A stretch of 33,078 nucleotides of DNA, from the NCBI GenBank assembly GCA_015068025.1, contig SVLH01000019.1:1-33078 (forward strand). The letters are read 5' to 3'. Source of the DNA: Oscillospiraceae bacterium (GTDB lineage Bacteria > Bacillota > Clostridia > Oscillospirales > Oscillospiraceae). A model generated the notes under the pieces. That model was not told the DNA's origin and made no database searches. It saw only the letters and a list, made by a program, of their open reading frames with translations. Position 1 is the stretch's first letter. Each line of letters opens with the position of its first letter. Positions 6,880 to 14,745 of this stretch are shown here, piece after piece. A program made the translations under genes and the position numbers.

Positions 6880-8115
6880 ATGGACATCCGCATCACACCC
6901 CACACCCTCTCCGGCGCAGTCACGCCGCCGGCCAGCAAATCCATGGCGCACCGCCTCATTATCGCCGCGGCTCTGGGCGGCGGCATCTGCACCATCGCCA
7001 ACGCAGCCTCCTCTCAAGACATCGAGGCCACGCTCCGCTGCATGGCGGCTATGGGCACCGGGATCGAACATGTGGGCGACCGCACGCTCCGCATTCACGG
7101 TCTCGGCCACTCGATCCCACAGGCCGGCATTCCCGACGGTCTCCTTCATTTTGACTGCGGCGAGTCCGGCTCTACCCTCCGCTTTCTCATCCCCATCGCG
7201 CTGGCGGTGGCGGGCGGCGGCGTATTCACCGGTCGGGGACGGCTCATGGAGCGCCCCCAGAAGCCCTACTTCGATATTTTTGAGGAAAAAGGCATCCATT
7301 ACGAACAAAAGGACGGTATCCTTACCGTCCGCGGACAGCTTACCCCCGGCATCTACCGTCTGCCCGGCAACGTGTCCAGCCAGTTCGTCACCGGCCTGCT
7401 CTACGCCCTGCCGCTGCTTGACGGCGATTCCGAGATTGTGATGACCTCGCCGCTGGAGTCCCGGGGGTACGTGGATATGACGCTGGATACTTTGAAGCAG
7501 TTCGGCATCCGGGTGGAACACGAAGAATATGCCCGTTTCCGCATCGGCGGCAATCAGGTCTATCAGGGCACGGACGTCACCGTGGAAGCCGACTGGTCGC
7601 AGGCCGGTTTCTGGTATGCCGCCGCCTTTCTGGACAACCCCGTGACGGTACAGGGGATGAACCCCCGCTCCGTGCAGGGCGACATGGTAGTTTCTGACCT
7701 GTACTGGAAACTCGCAAGACCCGGCGACATCGAGGTCGACATCTCCGACTGTCCCGATCTGCTGCCGCCGCTCTCTGTCATGGCCGCCGTGCGCAATGGG
7801 ATGACCCGGTTCACCGGCGCCGCCCGCCTGCGCATCAAAGAGAGCGACCGCCTTGCCACGGTAAGCGCCATGCTGACGGCGCTTGGCGGCTTCGTGGAGG
7901 AGTTCCCCGATGCGCTGACCGTTCACGGAGGAATCCCCCTCACAGGCGGCACCGTGGATGGCGCCAACGACCACCGCATCGTGATGGCGGCAGCCATTGC
8001 CGCCACGGCCTGCACCGCACCTGTCACCGTTCTGGGGGCGGAGGCTGTTAAAAAATCCTATCCCACGTTCTGGGAAGACTACAAAAAGCTGGGAGGTGTC
8101 CTCCATGTCCTCTGA
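6880..8115 (+). CDS. aroA: 3-phosphoshikimate 1-carboxyvinyltransferase (EPSP synthase)
   Basis: Transfers the enolpyruvyl group of PEP to shikimate 3-phosphate. 411 residues, slightly shorter than the usual 420-440. PASKSMAHR at residues 17-25 holds the conserved Lys20; FDCGESGSTLRF near 90 corresponds to the first EPSP synthase signature, and RIKESDRLATV near 315 to the second; DHRIVMA near 371 is the late active-site motif. At the first signature this protein has GESGSTLR, where many class I enzymes have GNAGTAMR; class II, glyphosate-tolerant enzymes show this kind of Ser-Thr-Leu-Arg variant, so class II is the likely type. Start ATG overlaps nothing and lies two bases after the aroB stop; its end overlaps aroC by 11 bases. 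Confidence 0.95.
   Translation: MDIRITPHTLSGAVTPPASKSMAHRLIIAAALGGGICTIANAASSQDIEATLRCMAAMGTGIEHVGDRTLRIHGLGHSIPQAGIPDGLLHFDCGESGSTLRFLIPIALAVAGGGVFTGRGRLMERPQKPYFDIFEEKGIHYEQKDGILTVRGQLTPGIYRLPGNVSSQFVTGLLYALPLLDGDSEIVMTSPLESRGYVDMTLDTLKQFGIRVEHEEYARFRIGGNQVYQGTDVTVEADWSQAGFWYAAAFLDNPVTVQGMNPRSVQGDMVVSDLYWKLARPGDIEVDISDCPDLLPPLSVMAAVRNGMTRFTGAARLRIKESDRLATVSAMLTALGGFVEEFPDALTVHGGIPLTGGTVDGANDHRIVMAAAIAATACTAPVTVLGAEAVKKSYPTFWEDYKKLGGVLHVL
8092..8107 (+). promoter_or_regulatory. Ribosome binding site of aroC inside a small hairpin
   Basis: GGAGG (8092-8096) is followed after three bases by CCTCC (8100-8104), directly before the aroC ATG at 8105. The five-pair hairpin would mask the ribosome binding site until ribosomes finishing aroA (stop at 8113-8115) open it, which suggests translational coupling of aroC to aroA. 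Confidence 0.5.
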
Positions 8116-9196
8116 ATTTGGAAAACTGCTGCGCATCGCTGTCTTCGGTCAGTCTCACGGCAAGGCCATTGGCGTGAACATCGACGGTCTGCCTGCAGGT
8201 GAAGCCATCGACACCGAGGCGTTGTATGCCTTTATGAGCCGCAGAAAGCCCGGCGGCAATCCCCTCTCCACCGCCCGGAAGGAGACGGATCTGCCCATTT
8301 TCCTCTCCGGCGTGGAAAACGGCGTGACCTGCGGCGCACCGCTGTGCGCCATCATTGAAAACAGCGACCAGCACTCCGGCGACTACGCCAAACTGGCCGA
8401 CACACCCCGCCCCTCCCATGCAGACTACACCGCATGGGTCAAGTGGGGCGGACAGGCGGATATGCGGGGCGGCGGACACTTCTCCGGCCGGCTTACCGCA
8501 CCGCTTTGCATCGCAGGCGGCATCGCCAAGCAGATCCTTGCCCGCCGCAGCATTTATGTTGGCGCGCACCTGGCCTCCGTGGGCGCGGAGCAGGACGCCG
8601 CCTTCCCCCTGCATCCCACAGCAGAACTGTTTGACGCTGTGGCCGCCAAGCCCTTCCCCGTGCTGGATGACGCCGCAGGCGAGCGGATGCAGCAGGTGAT
8701 TCTGGACGCCCGGCAGAATCTGGACTCCGTGGGCGGCGTCATCGAGTGCGCTGCCATCGGCCTGCCCGCAGGTCTTGGCGACCCTATGTTTGACGGCATC
8801 GAAAATCGCCTTGCCGCCGCCCTGTTCGGCATCCCGGCCGTCAAGGGCGTGGAGTTCGGTCTGGGCTTTGGCTCGGCACTTTTGCGGGGCAGCGAAAACA
8901 ACGATGCTTTCCGCATGGAAAACAGCGCCGTCACCGCCGAAACCAACCGCGCAGGCGGCATCCTCGGCGGCATCACCACCGGAATGCCGGTGACGCTGCG
9001 TGTGGCCATCAAGCCCACGCCGTCCATCGGGCAGACGCAGCGCACCGTAAATCTGGCCGACGGCGAAAACACCGAACTGGTCATTGGCGGGCGGCACGAT
9101 CCCTGCATCGCACACCGCGCCGTCCCCGTTGTGGAGGCGGTCACGGCCGCCGTACTGTTAGACATCTTATTGGAGGGTAATCATGGATCTTTCTGA
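8105..9196 (+). CDS. aroC: Chorismate synthase
   Basis: Last common step: EPSP to chorismate, requiring reduced FMN. 363 residues, typical length. Three family motifs are visible: GQSHGKAIG at residues 15-23, RGGGHFSGRLTAP near 120, and RHDPCIAHRAVPVVEA near the C-terminus. ATG at 8105 lies inside the end of aroA and has GGAGG 8 bases upstream (in a small hairpin). It overlaps pheA by 14 bases, so the three genes aroA, aroC and pheA are likely translated in a coupled way. No flavin reductase domain is fused, so it is a monofunctional enzyme depending on cellular reduced flavin, as usual in anaerobes. Confidence 0.96.
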   Translation: MSSEFGKLLRIAVFGQSHGKAIGVNIDGLPAGEAIDTEALYAFMSRRKPGGNPLSTARKETDLPIFLSGVENGVTCGAPLCAIIENSDQHSGDYAKLADTPRPSHADYTAWVKWGGQADMRGGGHFSGRLTAPLCIAGGIAKQILARRSIYVGAHLASVGAEQDAAFPLHPTAELFDAVAAKPFPVLDDAAGERMQQVILDARQNLDSVGGVIECAAIGLPAGLGDPMFDGIENRLAAALFGIPAVKGVEFGLGFGSALLRGSENNDAFRMENSAVTAETNRAGGILGGITTGMPVTLRVAIKPTPSIGQTQRTVNLADGENTELVIGGRHDPCIAHRAVPVVEAVTAAVLLDILLEGNHGSF

Positions 9197-10319
9197 AATT
9201 CGCACCAAAATCGACGCCGTGGACGATCAGCTGCTGCAGCTGTTTCTGGAACGCATGGCGCTGGCCGAGGAAGTGGCCGCATACAAAAACGAACACCACC
9301 TCCCCATCCTGAACAAGCAGCGGGAACGGGAAGTGCTTGCCAAAGTCACGGAAAAGGCCGGTGACAAGGAGCGCTACGCCTACCACCTCTATTCCACCCT
9401 GTTCGAGCTGGCCCGCTCCCGGCAGGCGGAACTGATCTCCGCGCCCACCCGTGTGGCGGCGCAGGTGAAGGCCTCCCTCGCCGCCGGCAGCGATATCTTC
9501 CCCCAGACGGGTCTGGTGGCCTGTCAGGGTGTGGAGGGCGCCAACTCACAGGTGGCCTGCGACCGTCTGCTGCCCCGGGGCAACATCGTATTCGTCAAGA
9601 CCTTTGACGCCGTGGTGTCCGCCGTGGAGTCCGGTTTGTGCAAATTCGGCGTGCTGCCCATCGAAAACAGCTCCAACGGCTCCGTCCGCGCCGTGTACGA
9701 ACTGCTGCAGGATCACAAGCTGTCCATCGTCCGCTCCACCCGGCTGTGCATCCGCCACGAACTGCTCTCTCTGCCCGGCGTGAAGATGGAGGACATTACC
9801 GAAATTTACTCCCACCAGCAGGCCATCGGCCAGTGCAGCAAATTCCTGAACAGCCTCAACGGCGTCCATGTCATCCCCTGCGACAACACCGCCATGGCCG
9901 CTAAAATGGTGGCAGACGCCGGCAACCGCCACGCCGCCGCCATCTCCTCTCACCCCTGCGCCGCTCTGTACGGTCTGGAGTGCATCAACGACTCCATTCA
10001 GGACAGCGACAACAACTACACCCGCTTCATCTGCGTGTCCAAAGACCCCGTCATTTACTCCGGTGCCAACCGCATCAGCCTCATCGTGTCCACGGACAAC
10101 AAGCCCGGCGCCCTTTACGAGATCCTCTCCAAGCTGGCGGCTCTGGGCATCAACATGACCAAGCTGGAATCCTGCCCCGTAACGGGCCGGAACTTTGAGT
10201 TCATCTTCTTCCTTGAGATCGAGGCCTCCGTACAGGAGCCCAGCGTGATGGCCATGCTGCAGGAGCTGGAGCGCAACTGCAGCGGCTTCCAGTATCTGGG
10301 CGCTTACGCAGAGATCTGA
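9183..10319 (+). CDS. pheA: Bifunctional chorismate mutase / prephenate dehydratase (P-protein)
   Basis: Makes prephenate from chorismate, then phenylpyruvate. 378 residues. Domains in order: an AroQ-type chorismate mutase helix bundle (about 1-90, beginning DLSEIRTKIDAVDDQLLQLF, with the conserved Arg and Lys in ERMALAEEVAAYK), prephenate dehydratase (about 105-285, ending in the NNYTRF motif with the catalytic Thr), and a C-terminal ACT domain (about 295-375). The ACT domain carries ESCP where most PheA proteins have ESRP, the loop involved in Phe binding; GALYEIL (GAL motif) is intact. Feedback inhibition by Phe is expected, perhaps altered. It also supplies prephenate for TyrA, which lacks a mutase domain. 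Ribosome binding site GGAGGG is in the end of aroC. Confidence 0.95.
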   Translation: MDLSEIRTKIDAVDDQLLQLFLERMALAEEVAAYKNEHHLPILNKQREREVLAKVTEKAGDKERYAYHLYSTLFELARSRQAELISAPTRVAAQVKASLAAGSDIFPQTGLVACQGVEGANSQVACDRLLPRGNIVFVKTFDAVVSAVESGLCKFGVLPIENSSNGSVRAVYELLQDHKLSIVRSTRLCIRHELLSLPGVKMEDITEIYSHQQAIGQCSKFLNSLNGVHVIPCDNTAMAAKMVADAGNRHAAAISSHPCAALYGLECINDSIQDSDNNYTRFICVSKDPVIYSGANRISLIVSTDNKPGALYEILSKLAALGINMTKLESCPVTGRNFEFIFFLEIEASVQEPSVMAMLQELERNCSGFQYLGAYAEI

Positions 10320-10320
10320 T

Positions 10321-11565
10321 ATGGAGAACAAAATTTACGGCCTGCTGGGCCGCAAGCTGGGGCACAGCTGGTCTGCCCCCATCCACGCCGCTCTGGGCTG
10401 CGAGGGCTACCGGCTCATCGAACTGGAGCCGGAGGAGCTGGAAGCATTTCTCTCCCGCAGCGACATCGGCGGATTGAACGTCACCATCCCCTACAAGCGG
10501 GATGTGATGGCGTACTGCGATGTGATCGATGACGCTGCCCGCGCCATCGGCAGCGTCAACACCCTCGCCCGCCGCAGCGACGGCAAGCTGTATGCGTGGA
10601 ACACCGACGCCATCGGTCTGCTCTGGATGGCAAAGCGGGCAGGCATCACCTTTCAGGGCAGGAAGGTTATCATCCTCGGCAGCGGCGGCGCCTCCCTGAC
10701 GGCGCAGGCCGTGGCCCGCACGCAGGGGGCAAGGGCTGTGGTTGTCGTTTCCCGCTCCGGGGAGGACAACTACGAAAATCTTGACCGCCACGCCGACGCC
10801 GACATCATCGTGAACACCACGCCGGTGGGCATGTTCCCCCACACCGGCGAAGCGCCTGTGGATCTCACCGCCTTTCCCGCCTGCCGGGGCGTGCTGGACG
10901 TTGTTTACAACCCCCGCCGCACCGCATTGCTGCTGCAGGCAGAGCGGCTGGGCATCCCCTGCAGCGACGGACTGCCCATGCTGGTGGCGCAGGCCAAAGC
11001 CGCCGAGGAGTTCTTTTTCGACAAACCCATTCCTGACAGCGAAAATGAGCGCATTCTCGCCATGCTGCGCAAGGAAATGACCAACATTGTACTCATCGGC
11101 ATGCCCGGCTGCGGCAAGACCACGGTGGGGCAGGCGCTTGCGCGGCTGACGGGACGGGAGGCCATTGATCTGGATGCGTGCATCGTGGAGAAGGCAGGCT
11201 GCTCCATTCCCGACATTTTTGTCCGGGACGGCGAGGCCGCTTTCCGGGCGCTGGAACGGGACGTGACCGCAGAGATCGGCAAGCTGTCCGGCAAGATCAT
11301 CCTCACCGGCGGCGGCGTGGTAAAAGATCCGCGCAACTACGCTCCGCTCCACCAGAACGGCCGCATTTACCATCTCATGCGGGATTTGGATGCCCTGCCC
11401 ACCGCCGGGCGGCCCCTGTCCCAGACCACGGCGCTCTCCGCCCTGTGGGAAGAGCGCAAAGCAATGTACGAAGCGTTCCGTGACGAAGTGATCGACAACA
11501 ACGGCTCGGTGGAGGAAACCGCCGCAGCCATCTGGAGGGATTTTTGTGAAAATTCTGGTGCTTAA
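10321..11565 (+). CDS. aroE-aroK: Fused shikimate dehydrogenase - shikimate kinase
   Basis: 414 residues carrying two pathway enzymes. Residues 1 to about 245 are shikimate dehydrogenase: GHSWSAPIH (14-22) binds shikimate, NVTIPYK has the catalytic Lys59, NTDAIG the partner Asp96, GSGGAS (120-125) the NADP loop. Residues about 253-414 are shikimate kinase: Walker A GMPGCGKTT (260-268), IDLDACI for shikimate contact, LTGGGVV and GRPL near the lid. The join is short, with the link around residues 243-252 (PIPDSENERI...). The kinase begins exactly at an internal ATG (11077) preceded by AAGGA, so a free kinase could also be made. Some Clostridia keep separate aroE and aroK genes; here no other copy lies in the window. 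Starts one base after pheA; overlaps aroQ by 20 bases. Confidence 0.93.
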   Translation: MENKIYGLLGRKLGHSWSAPIHAALGCEGYRLIELEPEELEAFLSRSDIGGLNVTIPYKRDVMAYCDVIDDAARAIGSVNTLARRSDGKLYAWNTDAIGLLWMAKRAGITFQGRKVIILGSGGASLTAQAVARTQGARAVVVVSRSGEDNYENLDRHADADIIVNTTPVGMFPHTGEAPVDLTAFPACRGVLDVVYNPRRTALLLQAERLGIPCSDGLPMLVAQAKAAEEFFFDKPIPDSENERILAMLRKEMTNIVLIGMPGCGKTTVGQALARLTGREAIDLDACIVEKAGCSIPDIFVRDGEAAFRALERDVTAEIGKLSGKIILTGGGVVKDPRNYAPLHQNGRIYHLMRDLDALPTAGRPLSQTTALSALWEERKAMYEAFRDEVIDNNGSVEETAAAIWRDFCENSGA

Positions 11566-11974
11566 CGGGCCCAACATGAACATGCTGGGCATCCGCCAGC
11601 CGGAGATCTACGGCAAGGCCACCTACAACGACCTGCTGGACATGATCCGGACCAAAGCCGATGCGCTGGGCGTAGAGGTCGCCTTCTTCCAGTCCAACCA
11701 CGAGGGTGCGCTGGTGGACGCCATCCAGCAGGCCTACTTTGACAAGATCGACGGCATCATCATCAACCCGGCCGCCTACACCCACACCAGCGTGGCGCTG
11801 CTGGACGCCGTGAAGGCGGTGGGCATTCCCACGGTGGAGGTGCATGTCTCCGATCCCGACAGCCGGGAGGAGTTCCGCCACGTATCCTACATCCGCGCCG
11901 CCTGCGTGGGCACCATCCGCGGACACGGCCTGAACGGGTATCTGGAAGCGCTGGAGCTGCTGTGCAGCCGGTAA
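11546..11974 (+). CDS. aroQ: Type II 3-dehydroquinate dehydratase
   Basis: Dehydrates 3-dehydroquinate to 3-dehydroshikimate. The 142-residue length and the N-terminal ILVLNGPNMNMLGIRQPEIYG mark the type II (dodecameric) enzyme; Arg17 and Tyr22 are the expected catalytic pair, NPAAYTHTS near 73 and VEVHVSDP near 97 complete the active site. The start is GTG at 11546 inside the end of the aroE-aroK fusion, with GGAGGG upstream. Last gene of the operon, followed by two strong hairpins. A type I enzyme (AroD) would be about 250 residues with a Schiff-base Lys; that is excluded. Confidence 0.96.
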   Translation: MKILVLNGPNMNMLGIRQPEIYGKATYNDLLDMIRTKADALGVEVAFFQSNHEGALVDAIQQAYFDKIDGIIINPAAYTHTSVALLDAVKAVGIPTVEVHVSDPDSREEFRHVSYIRAACVGTIRGHGLNGYLEALELLCSR

Positions 11975-11982
11975 ACGAACAA

Positions 11983-12015
11983 AAAGGCAGGAGCGGTTGC
12001 TCCTGCCTTTCTTTG
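11983..12015. terminator. Bidirectional terminator 1 between aroQ and cstA
   Basis: A 12-bp stem (11983-11994 with 11999-12010, loop ggtt). It is flanked by a run of A on the left and T-rich bases on the right, so it can end the aro transcript and any minus-strand readthrough. Confidence 0.85.
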
Positions 12016-12027
12016 CGTCATGATGCA

Positions 12028-12066
12028 AAAAGGAAAGGACTGCCGCAACCGCGGCAGTCCTTTTTT
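12028..12066. terminator. Bidirectional terminator 2 between aroQ and cstA
   Basis: A 13-bp stem (12034-12046 with 12051-12063, loop aacc), followed by T at 12061-12066 on the plus strand and by T-rich sequence on the minus strand. Convergent operons (aro, cstA) end here. Confidence 0.9.
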
Positions 12067-12113
12067 GAACGGAGACTGGCAAAACTCCGCTTTCCTTTGT
12101 AAAGAGGGGCGAA

Positions 12114-13901
12114 TTACTTCGCAGCCTTCTTCTTGCCGAAGATGGTGATGATACCCTCGATGGCCAGAACGATGGCCAGAACGACCAGCAGAGCACCAAC
12201 GATGGCCTGGACCCAGGGACCCCAGTCGGCGCCGCCGGCGGTAATCAGGCCGATCTGCTTCTTGGTGTTGATGATCAGAGAAGCGATGGTGACAGCCAGC
12301 ATGAAGAACATGGGGATCCAGCACATGGCGCTCTTCTTGCCGATGTTGCCCAGCCATGCAGCCAGAGCCAGCAGAGCCAGAGCGGCCAGCAGCTGGTTGG
12401 CAGAGCCGAACAGAGCCCAGATCTTGTCGTAACCGTTCATGCCCAGAGTGATGCCCAGCACCACGGTGATGATGGTGGCGACATAGGGGTTGGACAGAAC
12501 CTTCTTGTAGCCGGTGACGTTCTCGGGAGTCTCGCCCTTGGACGCATCGATCCAGAACTCCTGGAACATGAAGCGGCCCAGACGGGTAGCAGTGTCCAGA
12601 GAGGTCAGGCAGAAGGTGGAGTAGGTCAGAACCAGCAGGGTGTACAGAATGGGATACAAACCTTCGCGGGAGGGATCAATCATGGAAGCGATACCGCCGC
12701 CGAAGATCGCGGTGGCGCCGCTGAAGGCCTGCTCGGTGCCTCTGAAGGAATAAGCATGAGCGACGGCGCACAGGGTCAGGATGGCCAGGACGCACTCGAT
12801 CAGCATACCGCCGTAAGCGATGGGCTTGGCATCCTTTTCCTTATCCAGCTGCTTGGAGGTGGTGCCGGAGCCGACCAGAGAATGGAAGCCGGAGATGGCA
12901 CCGCAGGCGATGGTGGTGAACAGGACGGGGAACACAGCGGTACGGGAAATGCCCAATTCAGCAGCCTTTTCAGCAGAAACATTCAGGAGGGGCATGGTCT
13001 CCATGGAGGGGTTCTTGACCACAACAGCGATGACGGCCAGAGCCAGCATGGCGTACAGCAGGAAGGAGGACAGATAGTCACGGGGCTGCAGCAGGATCCA
13101 CACGGGAGTGACAGAGGCGACCAGGATGTAACCGCCCACGATCCACATCCAGGCTTTCTCAGACAGATAGATGGGATGGAAGTTCAGGCCAATGAAGATG
13201 ATCGCAGCAATGGCGAGGACGCCGACGACAGAGGCGATGCCCACGGGAGCGCCCTTGCGGTACACGACGAAGCCGAAGATGATGGCGATCAGGATGAACA
13301 GCAGGGAAACCATGGCGACCTGTGCGTTGGCGGTGGAGGCAACCTTATCCAGAACATCAGTCTTGACAAAGGAGGCCTTGCCGTCCGCACCAACATAGGT
13401 GGCTCTGAAGGTACCAGCAACGATGGATGCGAACGCAGCCACGACCAGGATCAGGGTCAGATAAGAGAAGATGACGAACAGGCGCTTGGCGCGGACGGAC
13501 ATGTTGGCGGAGATGATCTCGCCGATGGACTTGCCGCCGTGACGCACGGACGCGAACAGGGCGCCGAAGTCATGCACACCGCCGAAGAAGATACCGCCGA
13601 TGACGATCCACAGGGTGCAGGCCAGCCAGCCGAAGCCAGCGCCGGCAGCGCTGATGGGGCCGGTAATGGGGCCGGCACCGGCGATGGAGGAGAAGTGGTG
13701 GCCCATCAGAACGGGGGCCTTTGCGGGGACATAGTCGATACCATCCTGCATGGTATGAGCGGGGGTTTCGCCGCCTTCACCGACACCCCACTGCTTGCAC
13801 AGCCAGCGGCCATAGAAGATATAGCCGAGGAGCAGCAGAGCGGCGCCAATGACGGTCAGCAGCAAACCGGGCATGTTGACGTACATATGGGCAAATTGCA
13901 T
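12114..13901 (-). CDS. cstA: CstA-family carbon starvation / peptide or pyruvate transporter
   Basis: 595 residues, an integral membrane protein with many hydrophobic segments (about 15-18) spread from residue 10 to the C-terminus. The N-terminal half carries CstA-family hallmarks: ITGPISAAGAGFGW, GGVHDFGALFASVRH, and GFHSLVGSGTTSKQL later on. E. coli relatives CstA and BtsT are about 700 residues and import peptides and pyruvate; this shorter form is common in Bacillota. The C-terminus is the basic FGKKKAAK. Second gene of a two-gene minus-strand operon, 18 bases after the preceding unknown gene. Start ATG at 13901 has GGGAG upstream; an ATG five codons later is a weaker alternative. Substrate unknown: peptide, pyruvate or amino acid import is inferred from family members. 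Confidence 0.92.
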   Translation of the reverse strand: MQFAHMYVNMPGLLLTVIGAALLLLGYIFYGRWLCKQWGVGEGGETPAHTMQDGIDYVPAKAPVLMGHHFSSIAGAGPITGPISAAGAGFGWLACTLWIVIGGIFFGGVHDFGALFASVRHGGKSIGEIISANMSVRAKRLFVIFSYLTLILVVAAFASIVAGTFRATYVGADGKASFVKTDVLDKVASTANAQVAMVSLLFILIAIIFGFVVYRKGAPVGIASVVGVLAIAAIIFIGLNFHPIYLSEKAWMWIVGGYILVASVTPVWILLQPRDYLSSFLLYAMLALAVIAVVVKNPSMETMPLLNVSAEKAAELGISRTAVFPVLFTTIACGAISGFHSLVGSGTTSKQLDKEKDAKPIAYGGMLIECVLAILTLCAVAHAYSFRGTEQAFSGATAIFGGGIASMIDPSREGLYPILYTLLVLTYSTFCLTSLDTATRLGRFMFQEFWIDASKGETPENVTGYKKVLSNPYVATIITVVLGITLGMNGYDKIWALFGSANQLLAALALLALAAWLGNIGKKSAMCWIPMFFMLAVTIASLIINTKKQIGLITAGGADWGPWVQAIVGALLVVLAIVLAIEGIITIFGKKKAAK

Positions 13902-13919
13902 ATTGGTTCTCTCCCTTCT

Positions 13920-14441
13920 TTATTTTGCCTTGGGGGCGAAGTTCGCCTCCAGGGTCTTCTTTGCTCCCTTTCCGGCTGGATTAGAAAGGAAGCTTTGCGT
14001 GGATATTTCCATTGCAGCAATATGATACTCCATCCAGCCATGGAGTGCCAGTCGAAAGTTTTTCTGGAAGCGGGTCTTCTGGATCAGTTTTTTCGCTTCC
14101 GGATCAATGGTGTCCGCCAGGATCACCAGCGTGACGTAGGAGGACTTGTGCTCCTTGTGGGGGCGGATCTGCGCCATGCCTTCCTTCAATGCCAGATCGA
14201 TCTGGGTCTTGGCGGTCGCCGCATCCAGATGGTCCGCCAGGAAGAAGAAGGTGTAGTCATACTGCTCGTAGGCGCTGATGACCACCTTCTTGCTGAAGGC
14301 ATAGTTTTCGTCCCGCATGAAGAATGTGGCTGTGGCGGGGTATTCAGCACCGCTCTCCGTGCGCACAGAGCGCGCCACGTTATAGTGGTGAGAATAGGCT
14401 TCCAGGAGCTTTTCCAGCCGCTCCTGCCGGGTCATTTCCAT
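13920..14441 (-). CDS. Unknown protein co-transcribed with cstA
   Basis: A soluble protein of about 173 residues with start ATG at 14441 (an upstream TTG at 14462 would overlap the GGGAGG ribosome binding site, and a further ATG lies two codons downstream). I do not recognise a family. It begins with a charged helix (TRQERLEKLLEAYSHHYNV), then alternates beta-like segments such as YTFFFLADHL and SSYVTLVILADT; the middle is rich in aromatic residues. The C-terminus is basic (KKTLEANFAPKAK). No signal peptide or membrane segment. It is 18 bases upstream of cstA under one promoter, so it may be a cytoplasmic partner of the transporter. Codon use matches its neighbours. Confidence 0.85.
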   Translation of the reverse strand: MEMTRQERLEKLLEAYSHHYNVARSVRTESGAEYPATATFFMRDENYAFSKKVVISAYEQYDYTFFFLADHLDAATAKTQIDLALKEGMAQIRPHKEHKSSYVTLVILADTIDPEAKKLIQKTRFQKNFRLALHGWMEYHIAAMEISTQSFLSNPAGKGAKKTLEANFAPKAK

Positions 14442-14470
14442 AGGTTCACTACCGCCTCCCAACGCTGCTT

Positions 14471-14492
14471 GGCCTTATAAAGGCATAAGGCC
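14471..14492 (-). repeat. Perfect hairpin in the 5' leader of the cstA operon
   Basis: Eight-base arms (14471-14478 and 14485-14492, GGCCTTAT and its complement) around a six-base loop lie about 10-30 bases after the predicted transcript start and before the ribosome binding site. It could stabilise the mRNA end or be an operator. Confidence 0.6.
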
Positions 14493-14507
14493 CCATTGAT
14501 GTTAGTC

Positions 14508-14536
14508 ATTATACACGTTTTGCCGTTTCTTGTTAA
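14508..14536 (-). promoter_or_regulatory. Promoter of the unknown gene-cstA operon
   Basis: On the minus strand TTAACA (14536-14531), 17 bases, TATAAT (14513-14508). This is a near-consensus sigma-A promoter. Confidence 0.85.
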
Positions 14537-14581
14537 GAGGGTATCTATATTTTTGTGCATTATTGTAAATTTTCCGTTAAT

Positions 14582-14615
14582 AAATTGGCATATTTCAATA
14601 ATTTTTTGCCAATTT
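14582..14615. repeat. Spaced perfect inverted repeat upstream of the cstA promoter
   Basis: AAATTGGCA (14582-14590) and TGCCAATTT (14607-14615) are exact complements separated by 16 AT-rich bases. The centre lies about 60 bases upstream of the -35 box of the cstA operon. This is a typical place for an activator or a looping repressor. The rest of 14540-14690 is AT-rich and I see no gene in it. Confidence 0.6.
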
Positions 14616-14693
14616 CTCCGAGGTCGCCGTCTGCGTTCCTTAACATTTTCTGTCGGTCGGATCGTTCCCTATGTATGAAGTTTACTACCCGGC

Positions 14694-14724
14694 AAAAAAG
14701 CGGCGGTGCCGTTGCACCGCCGCT
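14694..14724 (-). terminator. Terminator of the gntR-type gene
   Basis: An 11-bp stem (14699-14709 with 14714-14724) is followed on the minus strand by a run of six T (complement of 14694-14699). It lies about 20 bases beyond the stop codon of the regulator. Confidence 0.92.
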
Positions 14725-14745
14725 TCCCAGACGTTCTTTCGCAGG

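Noticed and set aside
12756-14480. Long plus-strand frame opposite cstA
   Set aside because: Gly/Asp/His-rich antisense shadow of cstA and the preceding gene.
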